Assembly: GCA_025055755.1 (NCBI GenBank)
Contig: JANWWF010000012.1
Coordinates: 1 to 42,202, forward strand
Reading direction: 5' to 3'
From: Candidatus Kapaibacterium sp.
GTDB lineage: Bacteria > Bacteroidota > Ignavibacteria > Kapaibacteriales > NICIL-2
Length of the DNA: 42,202 nt
The translations under genes were made by a program, and so were the position numbers. The notes below the pieces were generated by a model. That model worked only from the letters and a program-made list of their open reading frames with translations. It was not told the DNA's origin and made no database searches. This document shows positions 8,275-16,117 of this stretch, piece after piece. Every line of letters starts with the position of its first letter. Position 1 is the first letter of the stretch.

Positions 8275-10114
8275 TGCAGATGCGCCCTCCAAGATGCGTA
8301 GCCAAAAATCGTTCGATGATGCCGTACATCCAGACACGGTTGCGTTCGTCGAGAAAACCGTGTCCTTCGTCGTCGCGGACGTAGTACTCGACGGGGATGT
8401 TTCGTGTCCGCAGTGCTTCGACAATTTGATCCGACTCTGCTTTATTGACGCGTGGGTCGTTTGCGCCTTGGAACACCAGCAACGGGGCACAAATGTTGGA
8501 TGCGTGGAAAACCGGGGAAACCTGGCGCAGCAGCTCCTCCTCGGTCTCGGGATTACCGATCATTTCGTCGAGCATTTGGTTGAGTGGTCGCCAGTACGGT
8601 GGAATGGTTTTGCGGAAGGTCAGCAAGTTTGACACGCCCACAATGTCCACGCCACAGCGGTAGAGTTCGGGGGTAAAGGCTAATCCTGCCAAGACCGCGT
8701 ATCCTCCGTAGCTTCCGCCAACGATGCCCACGCGCTCGGGGTCTGCTACGCCATTAGCGATAAGCCATCGGACGCCGTCAGTGATGTCATCCTGCATTGC
8801 GCGTCCCCATTGCTTGAACGATGCTTCCCAAAAGCGTCGTCCGTAGCCAGTGGAACCGCGATAGTTCATCTGGAGCACGCCATAGCCTCGATTGGCAAAT
8901 AGTTGCACTGCCGGGTTGAATCCCCAAACATCCCGTGTCCACGGACCGCCGTGGGGAAAGACAACCAGCGGAACAGGCTTTGTGTGCTCACGGGGCAACG
9001 TCAAATAGCCGCGGATGAGTTCACCATCCCGACTGCGGTACTGAATCGGTTGCATAGGAGCAAGCTCGTCAGACCGAAGATGGGGCATTGCATTGCCCAA
9101 AAATGTGAGCTCTCCTGTTGCAGCATTGCCGAGATAGTAGGAAGCGGGGTGAACATCGCCATAGGCAGCGACGATGAACCAATCTTCCTCGCGGGACCAG
9201 TCCGTCAGAGCAACGACAATGTCGCTACCGTGACGGTGATGAAGCTGAAAAGCAAAGCGTTCCCAGAGCGCCTGCCAGCGCGGATCACAAAAAATGTACT
9301 CTTGCTTCCAGGAAACAAATGACGCCGCCACTGCCCGCTTGGAACGGTAAGAGTACAGAATTCCTTCCAGGTCATAAGTGTCGCTGGCAGCAACAAGTTC
9401 CTCTTCCCGCAGGGTTTCCGGATCGAACACGTACACTGCTGCAGTGTCACGCCCCCGATTGGAAAGCACGTACAGCCGCCGCCCATCGGCAGTGAAGCGC
9501 AAAGGTTGAAGTGTGGTGCGGAAATTGGTTGTCAGCAGCTCGCGAAATTCCTCTGCCGGAGTAGAACGGTACAGAATCGTGGTGTTTGCTCCATCACTTC
9601 GGACAGCCGCTCGCACTGCGCCCTCGTCATCTGCAAGCCAACTGATAACTCCTCCCGGATTTTCTGCCACACACTCGAGCATCCCTGTGGACACATCGAG
9701 TGCATACACATCGAACAGCTCTCGATTGCGACCGTTGTGCGTGATTAGAATGCGATCCTCTCGCCAGGGGAGTACGCTGAGTATTCCTGCTCGCACACCA
9801 CCGGCAGGGGTACATAATCGTGCTGGCTCTCCAGAGCGAACATCGAGCAGGTAGAGCTGATAGTTTTCGTCTCCATTGGTATCCCGCAGGAATGCAATCG
9901 TCGTGGCATTTGCCCACGCGAATGCATGAATGCTCCGCTGGCGCTCATCGGTGACGAAACGCTCTTCGCCGGTGACGCGATCGCGAACGCAGATGTTGAG
10001 GTGTCCATTGTGCGGTGCAAGCCAGGCAAGCAGAGCACCATCGGGAGAAAGACGAACCTGCGCAATCGAAGGATTGCGAAAAAGTTCTTCCGCGGGAATG
10101 CAGCGAATAGCCAT
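8237..10114 (-). CDS. S9 family serine peptidase (prolyl oligopeptidase / acylaminoacyl peptidase type)
   Basis: A 625-residue cytoplasmic hydrolase without a signal peptide. The N-terminal 370 residues form a WD/TolB-like beta-propeller (VRLSPDGALLAWLAP, FAWANATTIAFLRDTNG, LRFTADGRRLYVLSNRG). The C-terminal alpha/beta-hydrolase domain has PLVVFPHGGPWTRD, QMNYRGSTGYGRRF, the nucleophile Ser468 in GGSYGGYAV, the acid in GANDPRVNKAES and the His in DDEGHGF. Peptidases of this type cut short peptides or remove N-acylated residues; the exact substrate is unknown. The ATG at 10114 begins MAIRCIPAEELF, close to the usual family start. It probably heads a two-gene transcript with the sirtuin. Confidence 0.94.
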   Translation of the reverse strand: MAIRCIPAEELFRNPSIAQVRLSPDGALLAWLAPHNGHLNICVRDRVTGEERFVTDERQRSIHAFAWANATTIAFLRDTNGDENYQLYLLDVRSGEPARLCTPAGGVRAGILSVLPWREDRILITHNGRNRELFDVYALDVSTGMLECVAENPGGVISWLADDEGAVRAAVRSDGANTTILYRSTPAEEFRELLTTNFRTTLQPLRFTADGRRLYVLSNRGRDTAAVYVFDPETLREEELVAASDTYDLEGILYSYRSKRAVAASFVSWKQEYIFCDPRWQALWERFAFQLHHRHGSDIVVALTDWSREEDWFIVAAYGDVHPASYYLGNAATGELTFLGNAMPHLRSDELAPMQPIQYRSRDGELIRGYLTLPREHTKPVPLVVFPHGGPWTRDVWGFNPAVQLFANRGYGVLQMNYRGSTGYGRRFWEASFKQWGRAMQDDITDGVRWLIANGVADPERVGIVGGSYGGYAVLAGLAFTPELYRCGVDIVGVSNLLTFRKTIPPYWRPLNQMLDEMIGNPETEEELLRQVSPVFHASNICAPLLVFQGANDPRVNKAESDQIVEALRTRNIPVEYYVRDDEGHGFLDERNRVWMYGIIERFLATHLGGRICNGDASTAGTASA

Positions 10115-10155
10115 AAGTCTCTCGGCAGAGTGCAGATAGGTTCAAATGCAAGAGA

Positions 10156-10163
10156 CAAAAATA
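10156..10163 (-). promoter_or_regulatory. TATTTTTG box upstream of the S9 peptidase
   Basis: On the reverse strand TATTTTTG at 10163-10156 matches TAnnTTTG and ends 41 bp before the peptidase ATG at 10114. No TTTG was found at the -33 spacing. A candidate promoter for the peptidase-sirtuin pair. Confidence 0.35.
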
Positions 10164-10265
10164 GGTGTTGGCTTCCTTTTAGGGAGCAGTGGAGAGCTCA
10201 TCGAATAAGCGCCGGTGCTCATGCTTCGTATTTTCGGCATAGTTTTTTCGTGTCCGGGCAGTGTA

Positions 10266-11216
10266 ATGTGCCGCTTTGTTGCGTACATTGGTCCGCCGAT
10301 TCTGGCGAACGAGCTTCTCTACAAGCCTCGAAACTCACTGGTGATAGCGCAGAGCGTCAACGCCGGTGAGATGTCTGTTGCTGTCAATGGAGATGGTTTC
10401 GGGGTAGGGTGGTATGTTCCGGAGCTGGATAGCGAGCCATGTGTGTTTCGCTCGATTAAGCCAGCCTGGAGTGACGCGAATCTGCGGAACTTAGCACGAA
10501 AGATATACTCGCCACTCATCTTTGCCCACATCCGTGCTGCTACACCAGGCTTTCCGGTCGAAGAAGTGAATTCGCATCCGTTCATGTGCGGCAAGCTAAT
10601 GTTCATGCACAATGGTATGATTGGTGGTTTTCGGGAGATTCGGCGGAAGCTGCTACGGATGCTCAACGATGTTGCCTACGACGCAATTTTAGGTTCAACG
10701 GATTCAGAGCACTTTTTCGGCTTAATCCTCAACCATATTGACGACCCGTGGGGAGATGTTACCTGCGATGACATGGTCTATGCCCTCCACCGGGCTCTCG
10801 ACGACTTGAGCACACTCCTTATCGAGGCAGGAGTGCGGCAGCATTCGTACTTGAACATTGCTTTGACAAATGGGACGAGCATTGTTGCCCTGCGCTATAC
10901 AACTAATCCGGACGTGCAGCCCGCCTCGCTCTACTATGCACTGGGGAAGCGCTATAACTGCGAAGTGGAAGGATGTGTTGTAGAGCCAATGCCTGAAGGG
11001 AAACGCCCGGTGATGGTTATCATTGCGTCCGAACCCATCACCGCCCGCCGCACCGATTGGATCAAGGTCGAGCGCAACGCCATGATGATCGTGGACGAAA
11101 CACTCCGCATCCGTTTTGAGTCGGTGGAGCTGCCCTTTGAGCGAGTATTTTTCGATTACGAAACCGATAGCGAAGAGGAGGAACACAACGACGCGCATAC
11201 ACGTTCCACCTCATAG
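10266..11216 (+). CDS. Class II glutamine amidotransferase (YafJ/EgtC-like)
   Basis: I chose the ATG at 10266 because it gives MCRFVAYIGPP, exposing Cys2 as the N-terminal nucleophile after Met removal, as required by this Ntn-hydrolase family. The 316-residue protein also has FAHIRAATPG, VNSHPFMCGKLMFMHNGMIGGF and STDSEHFFGL, typical of the single-domain GATase_4 group. The reaction is glutaminase chemistry on glutamine or a gamma-glutamyl compound. Relatives include EgtC, which removes a gamma-glutamyl group in ergothioneine synthesis, but no egt gene is nearby. The C-terminus is acidic (DYETDSEEEEHND). It stands alone, convergent with nuoC. The real substrate is unknown. Confidence 0.9.
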   Translation: MCRFVAYIGPPILANELLYKPRNSLVIAQSVNAGEMSVAVNGDGFGVGWYVPELDSEPCVFRSIKPAWSDANLRNLARKIYSPLIFAHIRAATPGFPVEEVNSHPFMCGKLMFMHNGMIGGFREIRRKLLRMLNDVAYDAILGSTDSEHFFGLILNHIDDPWGDVTCDDMVYALHRALDDLSTLLIEAGVRQHSYLNIALTNGTSIVALRYTTNPDVQPASLYYALGKRYNCEVEGCVVEPMPEGKRPVMVIIASEPITARRTDWIKVERNAMMIVDETLRIRFESVELPFERVFFDYETDSEEEEHNDAHTRSTS

Positions 11217-11295
11217 CACGGTGGCCTGCCGAGGGTGAATTCCTTGCCCCAAGAAAATCCTGCCGTCGGACGGGCAAGCACACGCTGCACGATAG

Positions 11296-11329
11296 CTCCC
11301 TCCGCGCAAGCGCTATTGCTTGTCGGGAG
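11296..11329. other. Inverted repeat at the convergent amidotransferase/nuoC junction
   Basis: CTCCC (11296-11300) pairs with GGGAG (11325-11329), and CAAGC (11307-11311) pairs with GCTTG (11318-11322) around a six-base loop. An internal loop separates the two stems. It overlaps the nuoC stop codon. There is no T-run on either side, so it is not a classical terminator, but it could help end both convergent transcripts. The rest of the 96-bp gap shows nothing else I can name. Confidence 0.3.
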
Positions 11330-11924
11330 GAAATGTGTACGACGTGTCGAGTGGATTAGGCGGGTATTTTTCCAGGTATTCTTTCTGTCGCTGAAGCCAC
11401 AATTCACGTTCGGGAAAATCGGGCAGGGGGGCTGCACCGGGAATGCCCATCAGGGGATAATCCTTGCGCAATGGATACAGCGGCTCTCCAGTTTCGGGAT
11501 GGACGTAATCTTCCGGCATATAGAAACGGCGCAAGTCGGGATGTCCCTCGAAACGAATCCCATACATGTCATAGGTCTCGCGCTCGTACCAGTTAGCACT
11601 TTCCCAGACGACCGTTGCTGTCGGCACGACAGGGTCTTGCTCTGGTACCGGCACTTTAACACGCAAGCGATGCTTGAGAGGAATCGAGTAGAGGAAGTAG
11701 ACGACTTCGAAGCGAACAGGCTTTCGGTCGAGCCAGTCGATTGCAGTGACGTCGAGCAATTGGTCAAAACGGGTCAGTGGATGGTCACGGAGTTGACGAA
11801 GGACCTCGATGAGCTCCTCTCGCGCGACGATAATACTCAGCTGTCCATGATGCTCGTAGGTTTCCAGTGTATCACCGACGATAGGAGAAAGCACATCGGC
11901 GACAATGTCCTTGGCGATGTACAT
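11313..11924 (-). CDS. nuoC: NADH-quinone oxidoreductase subunit C
   Basis: The 30-kDa hydrophilic subunit of respiratory complex I, part of the peripheral arm at the cytoplasmic face. I chose the ATG at 11924 because it gives [12 protein letters not shown], matching the usual start and a 203-residue length. The reverse frame stays open 291 bp further but that sequence is not NuoC-like. The signature is clear: [13 protein letters not shown], then [20 protein letters not shown] and [11 protein letters not shown], ending with a LRKDYPL segment. Unlike most genomes, nuoA, nuoB and nuoD are not adjacent: the gene has a transferase gene on one side and an amidotransferase gene on the other. It is not fused to NuoD. 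Confidence 0.96.
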   Translation of the reverse strand: MYIAKDIVADVLSPIVGDTLETYEHHGQLSIIVAREELIEVLRQLRDHPLTRFDQLLDVTAIDWLDRKPVRFEVVYFLYSIPLKHRLRVKVPVPEQDPVVPTATVVWESANWYERETYDMYGIRFEGHPDLRRFYMPEDYVHPETGEPLYPLRKDYPLMGIPGAAPLPDFPERELWLQRQKEYLEKYPPNPLDTSYTFPPDKQ

Positions 11925-11956
11925 GCTGCCGCTGGCGGTTGATAAAACGTTGCAGG

Positions 11957-11964
11957 CGAAAATA
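11957..11964 (-). promoter_or_regulatory. TATTTTCG box upstream of nuoC
   Basis: On the reverse strand TATTTTCG (11964-11957) differs from TAnnTTTG at one position and ends 32 bp before the nuoC ATG. That spacing is similar to the other candidate boxes here. Weak evidence on its own. Confidence 0.22.
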
Positions 11965-12006
11965 CAGCAGCACCGCTGATTGGAAACAGCAGGCAATTTT
12001 GTAACA

Positions 12007-12780
12007 ATGACTACTCCTCTCTTGCACAACCAAAGGAGCTTTCTTGAGCGTCTCCTCGACGCACCCGTGCTGACAGTGGACGGTCCCTGCCGTGGTGCAG
12101 TCAACATGGAGCGGGATGTTGCACTGGCGCAGGCACTTCTGGAGTCTCCAGAAGATGACCGTGTGCATGTGCGGCTATACGCGTGGCAACCGTGGTGCAT
12201 TTCGCTTGGGCACACTCAGCCAGAAAGCGATATTGCTCGCGAACGGGCAGAAGCCGATGGTATCGAGCTTGTGCGCCGCCCAACAGGAGGTCGCGCGATC
12301 CTTCATGCGCAGGAGTTGACATACGCCTTTGCGCTTCGTTTGCGCGACGGCTTAACGCCCTCGCTTGTGTACCAGCAATGGCACCTGTGGCTTGCTGAAG
12401 TGCTCCGCCGCTCGTTTGAAGTGGAGGGCATCACGATAGCTCGCGTTCAGTCAGATTTTCCACTGCTGTACCGTCGTGCTCCTACCCGATGGCTATGCTT
12501 TGCATCCAGTGCTCGTACAGAGCTCCTTTGGCGTGGTCGCAAGCTGGTTGGCAGTGCACAACGGCTCTATGGGGAGGTGCTTCTTCAGCATGGGTCGCTG
12601 CTATTGGGTTCAGGACACCAGCGGCTTCCCTTCTACCTGCGCGAATGTCCAGAGCCTGAGTCGGTGGCAGCATATCTTGCCCAGCGGAGCGTGACGCTGT
12701 CGGAAATATGCCAGCGCGCAGTTTCTTTCGACGAAGTATGCGATGCAATTAGGTGCGGCTTACGTTCTCCGCCCGTGTAG
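12007..12780 (+). CDS. Lipoate/octanoate protein transferase (LipM/LplA family)
   Basis: Attaches an octanoyl or lipoyl group to a lysine of lipoyl-domain proteins such as the glycine cleavage H protein. The 257-residue product from the ATG at 12007 has the family order: [33 protein letters not shown], the [11 protein letters not shown] loop, LCFASSA with Cys164, then [10 protein letters not shown] with Lys179 and [11 protein letters not shown]. The Cys in a CFxxxS-like context is at the position of the LipM acyl-accepting cysteine (Cys150 in Bacillus), which favours an octanoyltransferase over an ATP-dependent ligase. It diverges from nuoC, and a hairpin terminator follows 21 bp after its stop. 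Ligase activity cannot be excluded. Confidence 0.88.
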   Translation: MTTPLLHNQRSFLERLLDAPVLTVDGPCRGAVNMERDVALAQALLESPEDDRVHVRLYAWQPWCISLGHTQPESDIARERAEADGIELVRRPTGGRAILHAQELTYAFALRLRDGLTPSLVYQQWHLWLAEVLRRSFEVEGITIARVQSDFPLLYRRAPTRWLCFASSARTELLWRGRKLVGSAQRLYGEVLLQHGSLLLGSGHQRLPFYLRECPEPESVAAYLAQRSVTLSEICQRAVSFDEVCDAIRCGLRSPPV

Positions 12781-12801
12781 CAATTGCTTTCTCTGGCATG
12801 A

Positions 12802-12828
12802 AGGGACAGTAATCGTCCCTCTATTTTT
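12802..12828 (+). terminator. Rho-independent terminator after the octanoyltransferase gene
   Basis: AGGGAC (12802-12807) and GTCCCT (12815-12820) form a perfect 6-bp stem with a 7-base loop. CTA and five T residues (12824-12828) follow. It begins 22 bp after the upstream stop and ends six bases before the next ATG at 12835, so it could also act on transcripts entering the next gene. Confidence 0.65.
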
Positions 12829-12834
12829 GTCGCC

Positions 12835-15015
12835 ATGATGCGCCAAATTGCTCAGCATCTTCGCAGCGGCATTGTATCGGTTGAACAGGTGCCTCCTCCT
12901 TCGTGTGGAGAGGGGATGGTTCTGGTTCAGGTCGTTCGGTCACTGGTGAGCGTAGGGACAGAGCGAACCACTGTGCAATCAGGGCAGCAGTCGCTGGTAG
13001 AGCGTGCCCGCAAACATCCCGAGCAAGTGCGCACCGTACTTGACATGCTCCGTCGCAATGGATTGCGTCAGACGCTCGCAGCAGTGCGTGCGCGTTTAGA
13101 TGCATATCGCCCGCTTGGCTACAGTGCTGCAGGAGTGGTGATCGAATCGCGCTGCACAGAGTTTGCTGTTGGCGATCGAGTTGCCTGTGCAGGTGCCCAA
13201 TATGCGCACCATGCAGAATACATTGCAGTTCCTAAGCACTTAGTGGCTCGCATTCCCGACAATGTGACGTTCGACCACGCTGCGTACACAACAATTGGGG
13301 CAATTGCTCTGCAAGGAGTTCGGCAGGCTGCGCCACGCCTGGGGGAGACTGTGGTAGTCATTGGGCTGGGACTTATTGGACAGCTCACGTGTGCCTTGCT
13401 GCGAGCAAGTGGCTGCTCAGTCATTGGTATGGACATCCGAACTGATCTTTTCGAGCTTGCCCGGCAAAGCGGATGCGATGTGACCCTACCCAGTGCACCG
13501 GAAAGTATTCCTGCTGTGCTGCACCGAACCGAAGGGCTGGGCGCTGACGCAGTCATCATCACTGCATCGACTCCCTCAAATGCCCCTGTGGAACTTGCCC
13601 TTGCTCTTGCACGGAAAAAGGGGACCGTGGTATTTGTTGGTGCTACTGGGATGAACATTCCCCGCTCGCCGTTTTACGAGAAAGAACTGGACTTGCGTAT
13701 CGCCTGCAGCTATGGACCGGGTCGTTACGATCCTCTCTACGAGGAACACGGCATAGACTATCCCCCTGCCTACGTGCGCTGGACTGAGCAGCGGAATATG
13801 CAAGCCTTCCTTGACATGTTGGCGCGAGGACTTATCTCTGTGGAGCATTTGACCACACACCGCTTTCCTATTGACCAAGCAACAGCCGCATATCAGTTGA
13901 TCAGCGCACCGGAACGCGAGCTTGTCGTGGGCGTGCTACTGGAATATCCTGTTTCTGTCCAGACACAGCCCTCCCGCGTGCGAGAATACCCTCCTGTTTC
14001 TTGCCGTGCCGATCATCCGCTTGGCGTAGGATTCATTGGAGCAGGCAGCTTCGCCCAGAGTACACTTCTGCCGATTCTTCGCACCATCGGCGTGCGACTG
14101 GAAGCTGTAGCGACTCGTTCCCCTCTGTCAGCCCATAGCGTTGCGCGGCATTACGGTTTTCGGCGTAGCACGACGGCGATCGAAGAGGTAATCGGCGATC
14201 CCAACGTTGAACTTGTCGTATGTGCAACGCGCCATGATACCCACGGTGCTTACGTCTGTGCTGCGCTTGATGCAGGCAAAGCAGTGTTTGTTGAAAAGCC
14301 CCTATGCATAACCGTCGAACAGCTTGCCGAGATTGACCGCCGTGTCCTTGAACGGGGAGAACGAGTCATGGTAGGATTCAATCGGCGATTTAGTCCTGCT
14401 ATCCGTGCAATTGCTGAGCACTTTGCTCATCGTGTTGCACCGATGACGATTACGTACCGTTTCAACGCGGGAGCGGTGCCCCCAACCAGTTGGATTCAAG
14501 ACCCTGCGCAAGGTGGACGCATCATCGGCGAAGCCTGCCATGCGATTGATACGATGGTGTTCCTTACTGGCGCATTGCCGGTGGAAGTTGTTGCATATGC
14601 GTTGCCCCCGGTGGCGCGAGGAATTCCGCACGATACGGTGAGCGCGCTTATCCGCTTTGCCGATGGTTCGGTCGGGACACTCCACTACTGGAGCAACGGC
14701 GACCGTGCGATCGAGAAAGAGTGGTGCGAAGTCTATTGCGAGCAAGCTAGTGCAGTGATGGACAATTTCCGCTATGTTGTGCTTGCCCGCAATGGGCGCC
14801 AGCAGCGGCGTCGCTTCGGCGCGGACAAAGGGCATCAAGGGGAGTTACGCGCAACAGTCGAGGCAATGCTGCGGGGAGCGCCAATGCCTATCCCCTATGA
14901 ACAGCTTCGCGCTGTTACACTGGCAACATTTGCTATCGTTGAATCATGCCGCCGTGGTGGCGAGCCAGTGCGGTTAACTGCACTTGATCCACACACCTAT
15001 TCCCCAAACAAATAG
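12835..15015 (+). CDS. Two-domain oxidoreductase: MDR dehydrogenase fused to Gfo/Idh/MocA domain
   Basis: A 726-residue fusion. Residues 1-350 form a medium-chain (zinc alcohol dehydrogenase-like) unit: a GroES-like fold starting RQIAQHLRSGIVSVEQVPPP, GYSAAGVVIE, and a nucleotide site in VVIGLGLIGQLTCALL. Residues from about 395 form a Gfo/Idh/MocA unit: a second Rossmann site in VGFIGAGSFAQSTLLPIL, then FVEKPLCI with the conserved EKP, GGRIIGEACHAID and a C-terminal beta sheet. Natural fusions of this type are known, often in surface polysaccharide loci, where they are thought to act on sugars; the substrate is not established. No other sugar gene adjoins it here. MM at the start leaves 12835 or 12838 as the first codon. 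Its 3' end overlaps the convergent HNH gene by 19 bp. Confidence 0.93.
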   Translation: MMRQIAQHLRSGIVSVEQVPPPSCGEGMVLVQVVRSLVSVGTERTTVQSGQQSLVERARKHPEQVRTVLDMLRRNGLRQTLAAVRARLDAYRPLGYSAAGVVIESRCTEFAVGDRVACAGAQYAHHAEYIAVPKHLVARIPDNVTFDHAAYTTIGAIALQGVRQAAPRLGETVVVIGLGLIGQLTCALLRASGCSVIGMDIRTDLFELARQSGCDVTLPSAPESIPAVLHRTEGLGADAVIITASTPSNAPVELALALARKKGTVVFVGATGMNIPRSPFYEKELDLRIACSYGPGRYDPLYEEHGIDYPPAYVRWTEQRNMQAFLDMLARGLISVEHLTTHRFPIDQATAAYQLISAPERELVVGVLLEYPVSVQTQPSRVREYPPVSCRADHPLGVGFIGAGSFAQSTLLPILRTIGVRLEAVATRSPLSAHSVARHYGFRRSTTAIEEVIGDPNVELVVCATRHDTHGAYVCAALDAGKAVFVEKPLCITVEQLAEIDRRVLERGERVMVGFNRRFSPAIRAIAEHFAHRVAPMTITYRFNAGAVPPTSWIQDPAQGGRIIGEACHAIDTMVFLTGALPVEVVAYALPPVARGIPHDTVSALIRFADGSVGTLHYWSNGDRAIEKEWCEVYCEQASAVMDNFRYVVLARNGRQQRRRFGADKGHQGELRATVEAMLRGAPMPIPYEQLRAVTLATFAIVESCRRGGEPVRLTALDPHTYSPNK

Positions 15016-15626
15016 GGGCGCCATTCTTGCTCAATAGTGCCCATGAAGTTGCGCAAAAACACGATGTGGTTGGGCTTGCGGGGCACTGAGCGAAGACGCA
15101 TGCCTGCTTCTTCCGGCGTGCGATTGCCTTTGCGGTTGTTGCAAGGAATGCATGCAGTTACCAAATTCTCCCACGTATCATTCCCCCCTCGCGAACGGGG
15201 AATGACGTGATCAATGGTAAGTGGTGCAGAGCGTGTTCCACAATACTGACAAGCAAATCCATCCCGCCGAAGGATGTTTCGGCGCGATAGCTCAACTTTT
15301 TTGTAAGGCAAGTGAATGTACGCGTGCAGACGAATGACGCTGGGGAAGGGGTAGGCAGCACGAACTGACCGAATCACTGCCCCATTGCGTGATTCGACCA
15401 ACTCTGCTTTGTTGAGAAATAACAGCAGAAGAGCTTTCTTGACGCTGCAGATAAGGATAGGCTCGTAGCTTTGGTTAAGCACCAGCACTCGCCCACTGCT
15501 TAGCGGTGGTGCTGCAGCGTGATGCCCGTTGAGGATTGGACTAAATCGTAAGCCGAAGGCAGTTGCACCTCCTTTCACGTCTGTGAAAAACGACTTCAAC
15601 TGTTTGGGTGCAGGCGAATATACCAA
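14997..15626 (-). CDS. HNH endonuclease family protein
   Basis: The domain is clear: RVLVLNQSYEPILICSVKKA opens the conserved part, then SVIRLHAYIHLPYKK, Cys-QY-Cys in RDGFACQYCG, the HNH core LTIDHVIPRSRGGNDTWENL, and a second zinc pair Cys-IP-Cys in TACIPCNNRKGN. This family is widespread and chromosomal in FCB bacteria; its biological target is unknown. The start is uncertain because there is no ATG. The open frame begins at a TTG (15626), with further choices at GTG 15578 and GTG 15488. Known relatives start close to the RVLVLN strand, so the first 30-45 residues given here may not be translated. It overlaps the convergent oxidoreductase gene by 19 bp. Confidence 0.87.
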   Translation of the reverse strand: MVYSPAPKQLKSFFTDVKGGATAFGLRFSPILNGHHAAAPPLSSGRVLVLNQSYEPILICSVKKALLLLFLNKAELVESRNGAVIRSVRAAYPFPSVIRLHAYIHLPYKKVELSRRNILRRDGFACQYCGTRSAPLTIDHVIPRSRGGNDTWENLVTACIPCNNRKGNRTPEEAGMRLRSVPRKPNHIVFLRNFMGTIEQEWRPYLFGE

Positions 15627-15658
15627 ACCGATGTTAGCCGAAGAATACGGTGCCAGTG

Positions 15659-15666
15659 TAGTTTTG
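15659..15666 (+). promoter_or_regulatory. TAGTTTTG box upstream of the DUF1573 gene
   Basis: An exact TAnnTTTG match ending 34 bp before the ATG at 15701. It would lie upstream of the DUF1573-protease-DUF3108 run. It also supports the shorter start, since the longer frame would begin within 5 bp of it. Confidence 0.35.
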
Positions 15667-15700
15667 TGCTGTGCGTGTGAGAGACATTGGTATCAAACCC

Positions 15701-16060
15701 ATGCGATGGCTGGCGAGTGCGGTCCTGTGGGCGGTGATTTTTTCTCAACATCCCCAGATGCGTCTTGTTCCTCCACGCTTGGAACTGCATGCAGATAGTA
15801 GCGGTTTTGCAAGCGGGCGTATTCAAGTGCTTAACAGTGGTGGAGAACCGCTTGACATACGGCAGGTGGTGCCCTCGTGTAAGTGCGCAAGCGCAACGGT
15901 TCTGAAAAATCCTGTCTATCCACTCGAGGTTGGTGAAATCCTCGTCCGCGTCAATACGCAGCAGTGGAAAGACACAGTTGGCACTGTTGAGCTGGAAATC
16001 GAAACAAATGTGGCACGCCAGCCAACGCGGTACACCGTCATAGTCCGCCGGACACCGTAA
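15701..16060 (+). CDS. DUF1573 domain protein, exported
   Basis: The ATG at 15701 gives MRWLASAVLWAVIFSQHPQM, a signal-peptide-like start, and 119 residues in total. An alternative ATG at 15671 adds ten residues. The mature part has the DUF1573 layout: RIQVLNSGGEPLDIRQVVPS, then Cys-Lys-Cys-Ala, then YPLEVGEILVRVN and a final strand RYTVIVRRTP. Such domains form small Ig-like (ASPM/SPD-2/Hydin-related) folds in periplasmic or surface proteins of FCB bacteria; function is unknown. The gap to the protease gene is 57 bp, consistent with one transcript. Confidence 0.82.
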   Translation: MRWLASAVLWAVIFSQHPQMRLVPPRLELHADSSGFASGRIQVLNSGGEPLDIRQVVPSCKCASATVLKNPVYPLEVGEILVRVNTQQWKDTVGTVELEIETNVARQPTRYTVIVRRTP

Positions 16061-16117
16061 TGCAATCGAAGATGGTATCATTCCGTCTTGCATGTTCAAA
16101 TGGCGTGGTTTGAGGCG

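Noticed and set aside
12822-12829. TATTTTTG as a simple promoter of the two-domain oxidoreductase
   Set aside because: The same bases form the T-tract of a convincing hairpin terminator, so they were annotated as terminator; the leaderless-promoter idea is kept only as a finding.
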